From the NCBI GenBank assembly GCA_002471195.1, contig DKPN01000067.1:1-39164 (forward strand): a stretch of 39,164 nucleotides of DNA, in the 5' to 3' direction. Position 1 is the stretch's first letter; every line of letters starts with the position of its first letter. The stretch is from Bacteroides sp. UBA7333 (GTDB lineage Bacteria > Bacteroidota > Bacteroidia > Bacteroidales > Bacteroidaceae). Shown piece after piece: positions 6,713-14,656 of the stretch. A model generated the notes under the pieces. The model searched no databases. It had not been told where the DNA came from and was given only the letters and a program-made list of their open reading frames with translations. Made by a program: the position numbers and the translations under genes.

Positions 6713-6753
6713 ACGCTAATAACTTAGTCAATAAGTTGTTGGTGTTTTTTCTT
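6711..6753 (+). terminator. Original host terminator of tRNA-Leu, displaced by the element
   Basis: AACGCTAATAACTTA (6712-6726) pairs with TAAGTTGTTGGTGTT (6732-6746) through 15 positions including G-U pairs, followed by a T-run. It begins directly after the attR core, where the tRNA-Leu terminator would stand in an empty site. Confidence 0.8.
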
Positions 6754-6832
6754 TTTATCTCTTCTTTATTACGAATTCTATGTTCTGCTGAAAGTTAGTA
6801 CCATAAATCCAATTGATCTAATCTTTAATATT

Positions 6833-6840
6833 TATATTTG
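6833..6840 (+). promoter_or_regulatory. Putative -7 box for the channel gene
   Basis: TATATTTG fits TAnnTTTG. An ATTG at 6812-6815 lies 17 bases upstream, a weak -33 match. The gene starts about 80 bases downstream. Nothing else is seen between the terminator and the gene. Confidence 0.4.
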
Positions 6841-6921
6841 CCGTTGAGATATAAAATGCGATGGATGCTATATCTGTAATATGTAAACACGCTTATTATT
6901 TAATGTAATCTTATTTTTAAT

Positions 6922-7641
6922 ATGAACATAAATGTTGTGGATGATATGAGACACATATCTGTAGATCGTAGATTGTTATTGGTGGCTAGATTTTTGAATA
7001 TCATTGTTCTGTTGTGTAGTATATTTATTTTAATACTTCTGTCGATAGAGATATTGAAGAAACCTTTTATTGTACCTCAAAAATTTTATCAGAATGCGCA
7101 ACTCGTCATCTGTATTATCTTTTTATTAGATTATTGTTTTTTGTTTTATCTCTCGGATCGCAAATGGAAGTATTTTTTATCGAACATCGTATTGCTTTTG
7201 GTTTCGATACCATATTATAATATCGTTCATTGGTTTGATATACCTGTATCTCCCTTAGCTGGCATTATGTTGCGCTCCATTGTTTTTATTCGTGGGGGCT
7301 ATGGTTTGGTGATTATGATCAATTGGTTTACAAAAAGTAAAGTAACTAATATGATGATAACCTATCTTGTAATGTTGGTAGCGATGGCATACTTTGGTAG
7401 CTTGGTTTTTTATTCTATAGAAATGGGGTTGAATCCGGGGTTGCATCATTTTCAAGATGCTTTGTGGTGGGCTTGTATGGATGTTACTACAGTAGGTTGT
7501 GCTATAGAGCCTGTCACTGGAGAAGGGCGTATCTTAGCTGTGGTTTTGGCGGTTATGGGTATGAGTATGTTTCCAATATTGACGGTATATGTCACTAATT
7601 ACTTTCAAAAAAATGTAGGTCAACAATCAAGTAGCAATTGA
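6922..7641 (+). CDS. Potassium-channel-like membrane protein with altered selectivity filter
   Basis: A 239-residue integral membrane protein with about six hydrophobic segments (near residues 19-45, 61-80, 84-100, 108-134, 140-165 and 200-226). The last two segments frame a pore loop, DALWWACMDVTTVGCAIEPV, the two-helix pore pattern of Ion_trans_2 and voltage-gated-like K+ channels. The canonical TVGYGD filter reads TVGCAI here. Bacteroidota relatives that I recall have a similarly changed filter (TVGSN-like), so this may be a subfamily trait. No cytoplasmic RCK or cyclic-nucleotide domain is present. It is the first host gene beyond the integrated element. Ion selectivity cannot be told from sequence. 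Confidence 0.8.
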   Translation: MNINVVDDMRHISVDRRLLLVARFLNIIVLLCSIFILILLSIEILKKPFIVPQKFYQNAQLVICIIFLLDYCFLFYLSDRKWKYFLSNIVLLLVSIPYYNIVHWFDIPVSPLAGIMLRSIVFIRGGYGLVIMINWFTKSKVTNMMITYLVMLVAMAYFGSLVFYSIEMGLNPGLHHFQDALWWACMDVTTVGCAIEPVTGEGRILAVVLAVMGMSMFPILTVYVTNYFQKNVGQQSSSN

Positions 7642-7737
7642 GATACATTGTAACCGTGTAAAGTATTATGGTTGAAAAATATTAGTATATTAGACGTTAA
7701 AATAGTTAAACTTAAATTGATATATTTAATGTTGTAT

Positions 7738-7745
7738 TAATTTTG
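7738..7745 (+). promoter_or_regulatory. Putative -7 box for the secreted LamG protein
   Basis: TAATTTTG fits TAnnTTTG. ATTG at 7716-7719, 18 bases upstream, is a partial -33 match. It lies about 80 bases before the ATG at 7828, in very A+T-rich sequence. Confidence 0.4.
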
Positions 7746-7827
7746 AATTAATTATTAATGTGCTTGTTAATCATATCTGATATTAAATCAGTGTTATTTG
7801 CACAATAAATTTAAAAATCTAATTATT

Positions 7828-9564
7828 ATGGTAAAACCTTTACTTCAAAAAATGTCGGTAATGGCATTTTCTTTATTATCGTTTGCGAGTGTAAATGCTC
7901 AAGAGTATTGTACCAATGATCAAACAAATACTCACGCTCAGCGTTATTTAACCTCTTTCTCACTTTCTGACGGCAGCAATTCTGTGTCAGTAGATGTAGG
8001 GCAAAGAAGAAATTCTCCCATTTATTTTGATAAGAAAACGAATACATTTACCACTACAGCGGGTGCTACTATAACACCTACGATAAATTGGACTGGCGAG
8101 TGGATGCATAGTTATGTATTGATTGATTTTGATAAGGATGCTGCATTTATACATGCTGTTGATGCTAATAATGTAGTGACTGATGCTTCGGAAGTGCGCG
8201 CTTATTCATCCTATGCAGGTGGCACTGAAGTGTGGACAAATCATCTAGGTGAATCTACGCAAGGTAGCACAAAAGCTGATTTAATGAAACCATTTACTAT
8301 TCCATCACATGTTTCTCCTGGCACATATTTATTGCGCTTTAAAGTGGATTGGAACTCGGTTGATCCTTGTGGTGTAAGCGATATAGGTAAAAATGGAGGA
8401 GTGATTGTAGATATTAATTTAGTTATCGAAAGCGATGAAGTAGTTGCTGATCGTACTGTGACATTAGAAGTTGGCGAGAGCGGTGGTGGTACTGTTTCGG
8501 GTGGCGGAAGTGGCACCGGTGTTATAGAATGTGTTGCTACACCTGCCGAAGGTTATGTTTTTTTAAAATGGATTAATAAACTAACAGGTGATATTGTTTC
8601 AACAAATAGCACTTATAGAGATAGTAATGAAGGGGATATCACATTGGTGGCAATTTTTGGTCAGATGGCTACTCAACCCTCTTCAGAATTTATTTCATTT
8701 AATGGTTCTCAATATGCCAGAATACCAAACTCTGAAGATATTCAACGTTCATTGACAGAGGATTATACGATGTCATGTTGGGTAAGAACGAGTGATTTGG
8801 CACAAAACTCAGGTAAGCGTTTTATTGGTTACAGAGCTGATCGTTCTTATTCGGGTTTCGAGGCATATGCTGTATCTTCTGGATATGGGGTGACTTGTTC
8901 TACTAGTCCCTCTGATTTTTTAATTGATGACTCTTTTACTGCTAACAATGCTCAATGGGTACATTTGGCTATTGTGTTTGATCGATCTGCTTTGAATAAT
9001 TATCTTTATGTAAATGGAGTTAAGACAGTTTCCTCAAGAGCCAATAATGCATCGGCTGTATTGAATTTGCCATCGGATATGCTTTTAGGTGCAGGATGGG
9101 ATGGAACAACAGTAACTAATTTCTTTACAGGTGATTTAGCCGATGTGAGAATTTACAAAAAAGCATTAACTGTCGAAGATATTTTGTTGGATGCAGCGAG
9201 TGAATATGCGGCTCTATCAGACGAGTTGAAAGCTGTATGTTCTGCTGCTTATGCATTCGAGGCTCAGCCTTCGACTGAATCTGTTGTGGATTTGTCAGGC
9301 AAGAACAATGACGCCGCTTTGCATGGTTTCACAATTACTTCGGTTGGCAATATTAAAACATCAGATGATATTTATGCTTTAATTCATGGAGACGAGATTA
9401 GTCTTGTGGGTGTAGAAGCCGGTGTTGCGGTGGATGTTTATAGTGTGTCTGGTGAAAAAATATCATCTAAAATTGCCGATAATACAACCGTTAAAGTAAA
9501 TGTTGCTTCCAAGGGTGTCTTTATCATTAAAGCTGGTATGTCTGTGCTTAAAATTGTGAAATAA
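7828..9564 (+). CDS. Secreted GEVED / InlB-repeat / LamG protein with T9SS sorting domain
   Basis: The start chosen is the ATG at 7828 (MVKPLLQKMSV); an upstream in-frame TTG at 7798 is less likely. A signal peptide ends near residue 25 (ASVNAQ). A GEVED-like domain follows (MHSYVLIDFDKDAAF through PGTYLLRFKVDW). Next is a Gly-rich InlB-type repeat (VTLEVGESGGGTVSG, then TPAEGYVFLKWINK). A LamG/concanavalin-like domain covers about residues 285-455 (QYARIPNSEDIQ to ADVRIYKKAL). The last ~55 residues form a beta-rich domain ending KGVFIIKAGMSVLKIVK, typical of type A T9SS sorting signals. The protein is therefore probably exported by the T9SS encoded 2 kb downstream and attached to the cell surface. 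It may bind carbohydrate or protein; no catalytic domain is visible. Confidence 0.85.
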   Translation: MVKPLLQKMSVMAFSLLSFASVNAQEYCTNDQTNTHAQRYLTSFSLSDGSNSVSVDVGQRRNSPIYFDKKTNTFTTTAGATITPTINWTGEWMHSYVLIDFDKDAAFIHAVDANNVVTDASEVRAYSSYAGGTEVWTNHLGESTQGSTKADLMKPFTIPSHVSPGTYLLRFKVDWNSVDPCGVSDIGKNGGVIVDINLVIESDEVVADRTVTLEVGESGGGTVSGGGSGTGVIECVATPAEGYVFLKWINKLTGDIVSTNSTYRDSNEGDITLVAIFGQMATQPSSEFISFNGSQYARIPNSEDIQRSLTEDYTMSCWVRTSDLAQNSGKRFIGYRADRSYSGFEAYAVSSGYGVTCSTSPSDFLIDDSFTANNAQWVHLAIVFDRSALNNYLYVNGVKTVSSRANNASAVLNLPSDMLLGAGWDGTTVTNFFTGDLADVRIYKKALTVEDILLDAASEYAALSDELKAVCSAAYAFEAQPSTESVVDLSGKNNDAALHGFTITSVGNIKTSDDIYALIHGDEISLVGVEAGVAVDVYSVSGEKISSKIADNTTVKVNVASKGVFIIKAGMSVLKIVK

Positions 9565-9585
9565 TACATTTGATCAATATATCTT

Positions 9586-9620
9586 AAAAGCCATTGGCAT
9601 TATTGCTAATGGCTTTTTTT
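9586..9620 (+). terminator. Intrinsic terminator of the LamG gene
   Basis: AAAAGCCATT (9586-9595) pairs with AATGGCTTTT (9608-9617) and is followed by T residues. Confidence 0.85.
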
Positions 9621-9748
9621 ATGGTGTCATTGTTGTCGATGTTTTTTTTATGGGGTTATTTAATAACTATCATTTAATATTTTAATGATAAAATTCATCT
9701 ATCGAAACAGATATATTTGTTTCTTTGTCTTAGAATCTATAAATAGAC

Positions 9749-10372
9749 ATGATAAAAAATTTTTATATCAACTTAAAGAGGCCATTTATTTGGTTGATGC
9801 GTTTTCGAAAAAGATGTGGTTATGGTGTGCACTCTCCTTTTGCTTTTAATCTCATAACATGGGTGATATACGAGAAAACACCATTTTATCATTATGCCAC
9901 ACTACAAAATGATGTGCAGCGGCAAAAGTCGCAAAATGACAAAGAGTGGAATGATGCAACGCTCAAAGTGAATAAACTGTTATTCAGGTTAGTTAATCAT
10001 ACTCAACCTCAAACGATTGTTTCTATTGGAAAATCGACTTCTACTGATTTGTATTTGAAAGCAGCAAAAACAAATGCCGTTTTCATACAGAAAGAATTGT
10101 GTGATGAAATCCCATCATTAGTTGACTTTCTATATATACATTGCAGCGGAAATGCGCAAGAAAGTTATTTGGTATTTGATAAAATGATTAATGTATTGCC
10201 AAGTTCGGGCATATGTGTAATAAAAGATATTCATCGATCAAGTGCAATGAAAAAGTGTTGGAAAAAAATGATGGCAGACGATAGAGTAGGTATTACTTTC
10301 GATTTATATGATGTAGGAATTCTTTTTTTTGATAAATCTAAAATAAAACAACATTATATAGTCAACTTCTAA
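9749..10372 (+). CDS. Conserved methyltransferase-like protein (Bacteroidota family)
   Basis: The N-terminus (RFRKRCGYGVHSPFAFNLITWVIYE) and C-terminus (ITFDLYDVGILFFDKSKI, ending HYIVNF) match a conserved Bacteroidota family usually annotated as SAM-dependent methyltransferase or hypothetical. The centre (KVNKLLFRLVN, QTIVSIGKSTS) has the outline of the first strand of a Rossmann methyltransferase, but the glycine-rich SAM loop is degenerate: IGKSTSTDLYL instead of a GxGxG pattern. I therefore read it as a probably inactive or highly diverged member. No membrane segment is evident. A TATATTTG box at 9712-9719 may be its promoter. The adenosyltransferase gene follows after 45 bases and may be cotranscribed. 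Confidence 0.75.
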   Translation: MIKNFYINLKRPFIWLMRFRKRCGYGVHSPFAFNLITWVIYEKTPFYHYATLQNDVQRQKSQNDKEWNDATLKVNKLLFRLVNHTQPQTIVSIGKSTSTDLYLKAAKTNAVFIQKELCDEIPSLVDFLYIHCSGNAQESYLVFDKMINVLPSSGICVIKDIHRSSAMKKCWKKMMADDRVGITFDLYDVGILFFDKSKIKQHYIVNF

Positions 10373-10417
10373 AGCCATTAAAGTGTTAGTATTATAATAA
10401 TTTAGAAATCGGTATAT

Positions 10418-10981
10418 ATGAAAAAAAGTATTGTTTATACACGTACTGGAGATTGCGGTACTACCTGTTTGATTGGTGGAACTAGAGTCTCGAAAATAGA
10501 TCCTCGTTTAGAGGCCTATGGCACTGTAGATGAATTGAATTCATTTATAGGATTGCTTGTTTCTTATCTTAATAACGAAGCGGATATTGCTTTTTTACAA
10601 AAGGTTCAAAATACCTTATTTTCAGTAGGTGCTAATTTGGCAACCGATATCAAAAAAGTAGAAGTCGCCGAAAGTTGTATTCTTTCGGATGAGGATGTTA
10701 AGGAGGTAGAGCATCAAATAGACTTGAACGATAGTAAACTTCCTCCTCTTAAGGCATTTGTAATTCCCGGTGGAGAAACATCAGCATCGGTTTGTCATGT
10801 TTGCCGCACAGTTTGTCGACGTGCCGAACGATGTATTCTCGAATTGGTGGCAGGTTATCATATTTCAGATAACTTATTGGCCTATATGAACAGATTATCA
10901 GATTATTTCTTTGTTTTGAGTAGAAAAATAAACTTCGATGCCGGAAAAGAAGAATTATTCTGGCAGAATAGTTGCAAATGA
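10418..10981 (+). CDS. Cob(I)alamin adenosyltransferase, PduO type
   Basis: It transfers the 5'-deoxyadenosyl group from ATP to cob(I)alamin to form coenzyme B12. The family start is clear: YTRTGDCGTTCLIGGTRVSK (residues 6-25), then DPRLEAYGTVDELNSFIG. The second conserved block is PGGETSASVCHVCRTVCRRAER, and the end has YMNRLSDYFFVLSRKIN. The length of 187 residues is normal. The ATP loop reads GDCGTTC, where Lys and Ser are more usual at the two Cys positions. The product is soluble and, by family, trimeric. No other B12 gene is in the window, so this may serve salvage. Confidence 0.92.
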   Translation: MKKSIVYTRTGDCGTTCLIGGTRVSKIDPRLEAYGTVDELNSFIGLLVSYLNNEADIAFLQKVQNTLFSVGANLATDIKKVEVAESCILSDEDVKEVEHQIDLNDSKLPPLKAFVIPGGETSASVCHVCRTVCRRAERCILELVAGYHISDNLLAYMNRLSDYFFVLSRKINFDAGKEELFWQNSCK

Positions 10982-11053
10982 TAAAAATTATTATACTTTT
11001 GCCGAAAATATAAGTATTATACCAATATTCACAATTTAAAAGACTGAAAGCTT

Positions 11054-11275
11054 ATGTATTGGACATTGGAATTGGCGTCAAAATTAGAAGATGCTCCTTG
11101 GCCTGCTACTAAGGACGAACTTATTGACTATGCAATGCGCTCAGGTGCACCTCTTGAAGTAATTGAAAACTTGCAAGAGATGGAAGACGAGGGCGAAGTG
11201 TACGAAAGTATCGAAGATATTTGGCCAGATTATCCTAGTAAAGAAGATTTTTTCTTTAACGAAGAAGAATATTAA
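11054..11275 (+). CDS. DUF2795 domain protein, 73 aa
   Basis: A small, strongly acidic protein (MYWTLELASKLEDAPWPATKDELIDYAMRSGAPLEVIENLQEM...). It matches the short DUF2795 proteins common in the Bacteroidota, in which WPATKxELIDYAxRxGAP is the conserved core. The function is unknown. The C-terminal 25 residues are nearly all acidic or aromatic (DIWPDYPSKEDFFFNEEEY). It stands 72 bases after the adenosyltransferase gene and is followed by a strong terminator, so it ends that unit or is monocistronic. Confidence 0.88.
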   Translation: MYWTLELASKLEDAPWPATKDELIDYAMRSGAPLEVIENLQEMEDEGEVYESIEDIWPDYPSKEDFFFNEEEY

Positions 11276-11326
11276 ATTCTCTTAGCTTTTGTATGAATAT
11301 CATTCAAAGAGGTTAAGAAATACAAG

Positions 11327-11375
11327 ATAGCCGTACTGCACATCATCTTATAGAGTGCAATACGGCTATTTTTAT
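11327..11375 (+). terminator. Intrinsic terminator after the DUF2795 gene
   Basis: ATAGCCGTA-c-TGCA (11327-11340) pairs with TGCA-a-TACGGCTAT (11356-11369), followed by TTTTT. It separates the preceding genes from the T9SS operon. Confidence 0.88.
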
Positions 11376-11431
11376 TTATTATTTACTTGTCTAACACAAT
11401 TTTTCGATCATTTTGAAGTTCATTATACCAA

Positions 11432-12397
11432 ATGAACCGTATTCTTGTTATCATCATATTTTCTTTTTCGCTCTTGCTGCTATCTCTAAAAGCCAGAGCG
11501 CAATTTGATGTGCATTTCACTCAATACTGGGATTTGAATGGTTACTACAATCCCGCATGGGCCGGTCAAACCGATAAACTTAATATTGCCGGTACATATT
11601 CCATGCAGTTGACTAATTTTAAACATGCACCTCGAACCATGTATTTTGGTGCCGATATGCCTTTTTCTCTGTTCAATAAAAAACACGGAGTAGGAGCCGG
11701 TTTTTTGAATGACGCTATCGGTTTGTTTAAAACCAAGCGTGTATGGGGACAATATTCCTATAAGTTTAAAATTAAAAAAGGTTTGCTCGGAGCCGGTATA
11801 CAGATAGGTCTTATCACTACATCGTTCGATCCTAAAGATCTTGACTTAGGCGAAAGTGCCGAAAATGATCCTGCTTTTCCTACTACCGAACAAAATGGTA
11901 TGGGTTTAGATCTTGGGGTAGGGGCCTTTTACTCGCATCCTAAGTTCTATGTTGGCTTTTCGGGGCAGCATCTTACCAGTCCCGAATTAGAATTTTCTTC
12001 GGGCGAGATGGGCGAAACAAGTAAAATAAAGATAAAACCAACTCTTTATTTTACAACCGGATACAATATTCAGACACACAATCCGTTAATTTCGATACAG
12101 CCTTCTGTAATGATGCAAACTGATATGAATGCGGTAAGAGTTGATTTGACAGGACGATTCTTTTATACTTTCGAGGATAAAAAATTCGCTTTAGGGTTAA
12201 CTTATACACCAGCTACATCAGTTACATTTAGTTTAGGAGCCATTATTAAGTCGATTAAAGTGGGTTATGCCTACGAAATGTATACATCAGGCATTGGTTT
12301 AGGCAATGGGTCGCATGATATCGTATTGAATTATGCAATGGATATCAACCTATTTAAGAAAAGTAAAAATAAACATAAGAGTATAAGAATATTATAA
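11432..12397 (+). CDS. porP: Type IX secretion system outer-membrane protein PorP/SprF
   Basis: The first gene of the T9SS operon. A signal peptide ends near residue 23 (LSLKARAQ), and the mature start FDVHFTQYWDLNGYYNPAWAG is the hallmark of the PorP/SprF family. The remainder is a predicted outer-membrane beta-barrel with alternating strands up to NYAMDINLF. The length of 321 residues is typical. PorP-type proteins associate with the PorK-PorN ring and, in some Bacteroidota, help to anchor or display specific T9SS cargo. gldK follows after 14 bases. Confidence 0.93.
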   Translation: MNRILVIIIFSFSLLLLSLKARAQFDVHFTQYWDLNGYYNPAWAGQTDKLNIAGTYSMQLTNFKHAPRTMYFGADMPFSLFNKKHGVGAGFLNDAIGLFKTKRVWGQYSYKFKIKKGLLGAGIQIGLITTSFDPKDLDLGESAENDPAFPTTEQNGMGLDLGVGAFYSHPKFYVGFSGQHLTSPELEFSSGEMGETSKIKIKPTLYFTTGYNIQTHNPLISIQPSVMMQTDMNAVRVDLTGRFFYTFEDKKFALGLTYTPATSVTFSLGAIIKSIKVGYAYEMYTSGIGLGNGSHDIVLNYAMDINLFKKSKNKHKSIRIL

Positions 12398-12411
12398 TAG
12401 ATTAATATAGA

Positions 12412-13845
12412 ATGAGAAGTATAAACTGTATAATCGTAGTGTTATTGGTTATCGCATTATCATCTTGTCTTGGTACAGTAGCCGGTGGAGCAGGTGCTCC
12501 AGGTGGTGAAGTTATAGGCCAAAGAGCATTAGCATGGAGCGAACCGACACCTTATGGTATGGTGCTTATTAAACGCGGATCTTTAAAGATGGGGCCTAAT
12601 GAACAAGATTCATTGTGGGGTGTACATGTACCGAGCAAAGAGATTTCGGTAGAGTCTTTCTGGATGGATGAAAATGAAGTTACCGTAGCTCAATATAAGC
12701 AATTTATTAACTGGGTTCGCGATTCAATTATCAGAGAGCGTTTGGCCGATCCTGCTTATGGTGGTAATGAAATCTATAAAATCGAAGAAGATCGTGAGGG
12801 TAATCCAATAAAACCTTATTTGAATTGGAGTAAACCTATTCCATGGCGCAAAGCTACCGAAGATGAGCAAATGGCTTTGCAAAGTGTTTTCAAACAGCAC
12901 CCTGTTACGGGAGAAACCTCTCTCGATCCTACTCAAATGAACTATCAATATGAGGTTTTTGATTATGTTGAGGCTGCTAAACGTCGTCATCATTTGAATC
13001 CGAATCTTCGCACACGTAACACCGATTTGACGATAGATCCTGATGAGGTGGTTATGATATCAAAAGATACAGCTTATATCGACGAAGAGGGTAGAATTGT
13101 AAGCCAAACCATCACACGTCCATTGTCGAGCGAGTGGGATTTTTTGAATACATATATCGTCAATATATATCCTGACACCACTTGTTGGGTCAACGATTTT
13201 CCTAATGCTAACCACGAGTCTTATATGCGATTATATATGAATCATCCATCTTATAATGATAATCCGGTGGTGGGTGTAAGTTGGGAACAAGCCAATGCCT
13301 ATTGTGCTTGGCGAACCAATTACCTATTGCAAGGTTTGCGCGGACAAGCACGTTTCATTCAACGTTATCGCTTGCCATCAGAAGCCGAATGGGAGTATGC
13401 TGCTCGCGGGCGTGATGGTCATGTTTATCCATGGAGCGAAGAATCGTCGAAAGATGAAAAAGGCTGTTATAAGGCTAATTATAAACCTGCAAAAGGCGAT
13501 TATACGCAAGATGGAAATCTGATTACCACTCGAGTAGGGACTTATGCTCCCAATGCCAATGGTTTGTATGATATGGCAGGCAATGTGGCCGAATGGACCT
13601 CTACCGTATATACCGAATCGGGTGTCATGTCTATGAATGATATGAATCCCGACTTGCAATACAATGCAGCAAAAGAAGATCCTTACCGCATGAAGAAAAA
13701 AGTAGTGCGTGGTGGCTCATGGAAAGATGTGAATGCGTTTATCCGTTCGGATGCTCGTACATCAGAATATCAAAATGAACAACGATCTTATGTAGGATTC
13801 CGTTGTGTGCGAACTCAGGTTGGTAATAATAAGAAAGGAAAGTAA
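12412..13845 (+). CDS. gldK: T9SS ring lipoprotein GldK/PorK
   Basis: A lipoprotein: the signal sequence ends in the lipobox ALSSC, with the acylated Cys at residue 19. The body has the formylglycine-generating-enzyme (SUMF1-like) fold: ESFWMDENEVTVAQYKQF early, then NPVVGVSWEQANAYCAWR, RYRLPSEAEWEYAARG, YDMAGNVAEWT and VVRGGSWKD, ending YVGFRCVR. In PorK/GldK this fold is structural, not catalytic. With GldN it forms the large periplasmic ring under the outer membrane. The length of 477 residues is normal. It is one base from the gldL start codon. Confidence 0.96.
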   Translation: MRSINCIIVVLLVIALSSCLGTVAGGAGAPGGEVIGQRALAWSEPTPYGMVLIKRGSLKMGPNEQDSLWGVHVPSKEISVESFWMDENEVTVAQYKQFINWVRDSIIRERLADPAYGGNEIYKIEEDREGNPIKPYLNWSKPIPWRKATEDEQMALQSVFKQHPVTGETSLDPTQMNYQYEVFDYVEAAKRRHHLNPNLRTRNTDLTIDPDEVVMISKDTAYIDEEGRIVSQTITRPLSSEWDFLNTYIVNIYPDTTCWVNDFPNANHESYMRLYMNHPSYNDNPVVGVSWEQANAYCAWRTNYLLQGLRGQARFIQRYRLPSEAEWEYAARGRDGHVYPWSEESSKDEKGCYKANYKPAKGDYTQDGNLITTRVGTYAPNANGLYDMAGNVAEWTSTVYTESGVMSMNDMNPDLQYNAAKEDPYRMKKKVVRGGSWKDVNAFIRSDARTSEYQNEQRSYVGFRCVRTQVGNNKKGK

Positions 13846-13846
13846 C

Positions 13847-14644
13847 ATGGCAAATAGAGAAAACAAAAGAAGTCTGCGTCAAAAATTGCAGGATATTATT
13901 TCTACTCCAAACGGACAAATCGTATTAAATTATGCATATAATTGGGGAGCTGCTATTGTATTGGTGGGTGCATTATTCAAACTGATACATTTGCCCGGTG
14001 CAAATGTGGCATTGTGTGTAGGTATGGGTACTGAGGTATTGATCTTCTTTATCTCTGCATTCGATCTATCGGGAGTAAAGCGCGATAAACCCGAAGAGTC
14101 TTTCTTCCCAAAAGACAATTCTTTTTTCGATGCTGTTCCTATGAATGCCTCTACTGAGTGTAATCTTAATACAGCTTCGTGTAATGTTGCTGCCGAGCGT
14201 GTTGATGTACAACAACAAGTATATCCAAATAATGGCGGCCAACCTTTTGCACAACCTACACCTGCTTATGCGCAAGGTAGTATTCCACAAGGACAACCCG
14301 TATATGCAGCACCGGTACAGCCGATGCCACAGCCAGCGGTAAACCCCGTTACGCCTGAAATGGAACAAGCTACAGGTGAATATTTAGAACAACTAAAAGC
14401 CATGACAACTATGTTGGCTCGTTGCACGGCGCAAACACAAAATATAGCTCAAGATTCGGAGCAGATGCAAGCGTTGGCTAAAAACTTGGCAGGTATCAAT
14501 GCCATCTACGAGATGCAGTTGCGTAGTGCAAGTACGCAAATCACAACCATTGATCAAGTACATGAGCAAACTCGTCGCATGGCACGTCAGATAGAAGAAT
14601 TGAATGAAGTATATGCACGCATGTTGCAGGCAATGACAAAATAA
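13847..14644 (+). CDS. gldL: T9SS motor protein GldL/PorL
   Basis: The start chosen is the ATG at 13847 (MANRENKRSLRQ); an in-frame GTG at 13805 would overlap gldK. An AAAGGAA stretch stands a few bases before the ATG. Two membrane helices, about residues 34-50 and 53-72, carry Lys45 (LFKLIHLPG) and Glu63 (TEVLIFF), which correspond to the conserved Lys and Glu of the proton-driven GldLM motor. The long cytoplasmic part is rich in Pro and Gln (residues ~120-165) and ends in a coiled coil. With GldM it forms the inner-membrane motor that powers T9SS. The product is 265 residues. Confidence 0.95.
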   Translation: MANRENKRSLRQKLQDIISTPNGQIVLNYAYNWGAAIVLVGALFKLIHLPGANVALCVGMGTEVLIFFISAFDLSGVKRDKPEESFFPKDNSFFDAVPMNASTECNLNTASCNVAAERVDVQQQVYPNNGGQPFAQPTPAYAQGSIPQGQPVYAAPVQPMPQPAVNPVTPEMEQATGEYLEQLKAMTTMLARCTAQTQNIAQDSEQMQALAKNLAGINAIYEMQLRSASTQITTIDQVHEQTRRMARQIEELNEVYARMLQAMTK

Positions 14645-14656
14645 AAACAATAGACT

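Noticed and set aside
7798..7827. TTG start of the LamG protein ten codons upstream
   Set aside because: It would place charged and polar residues before an otherwise standard signal peptide; the ATG at 7828 is normal.
13805..13846. GTG start of gldL inside gldK
   Set aside because: The ATG at 13847 follows an AAAGGAA and gives the usual GldL N-terminus; the extension only reads the gldK 3' end in another frame.
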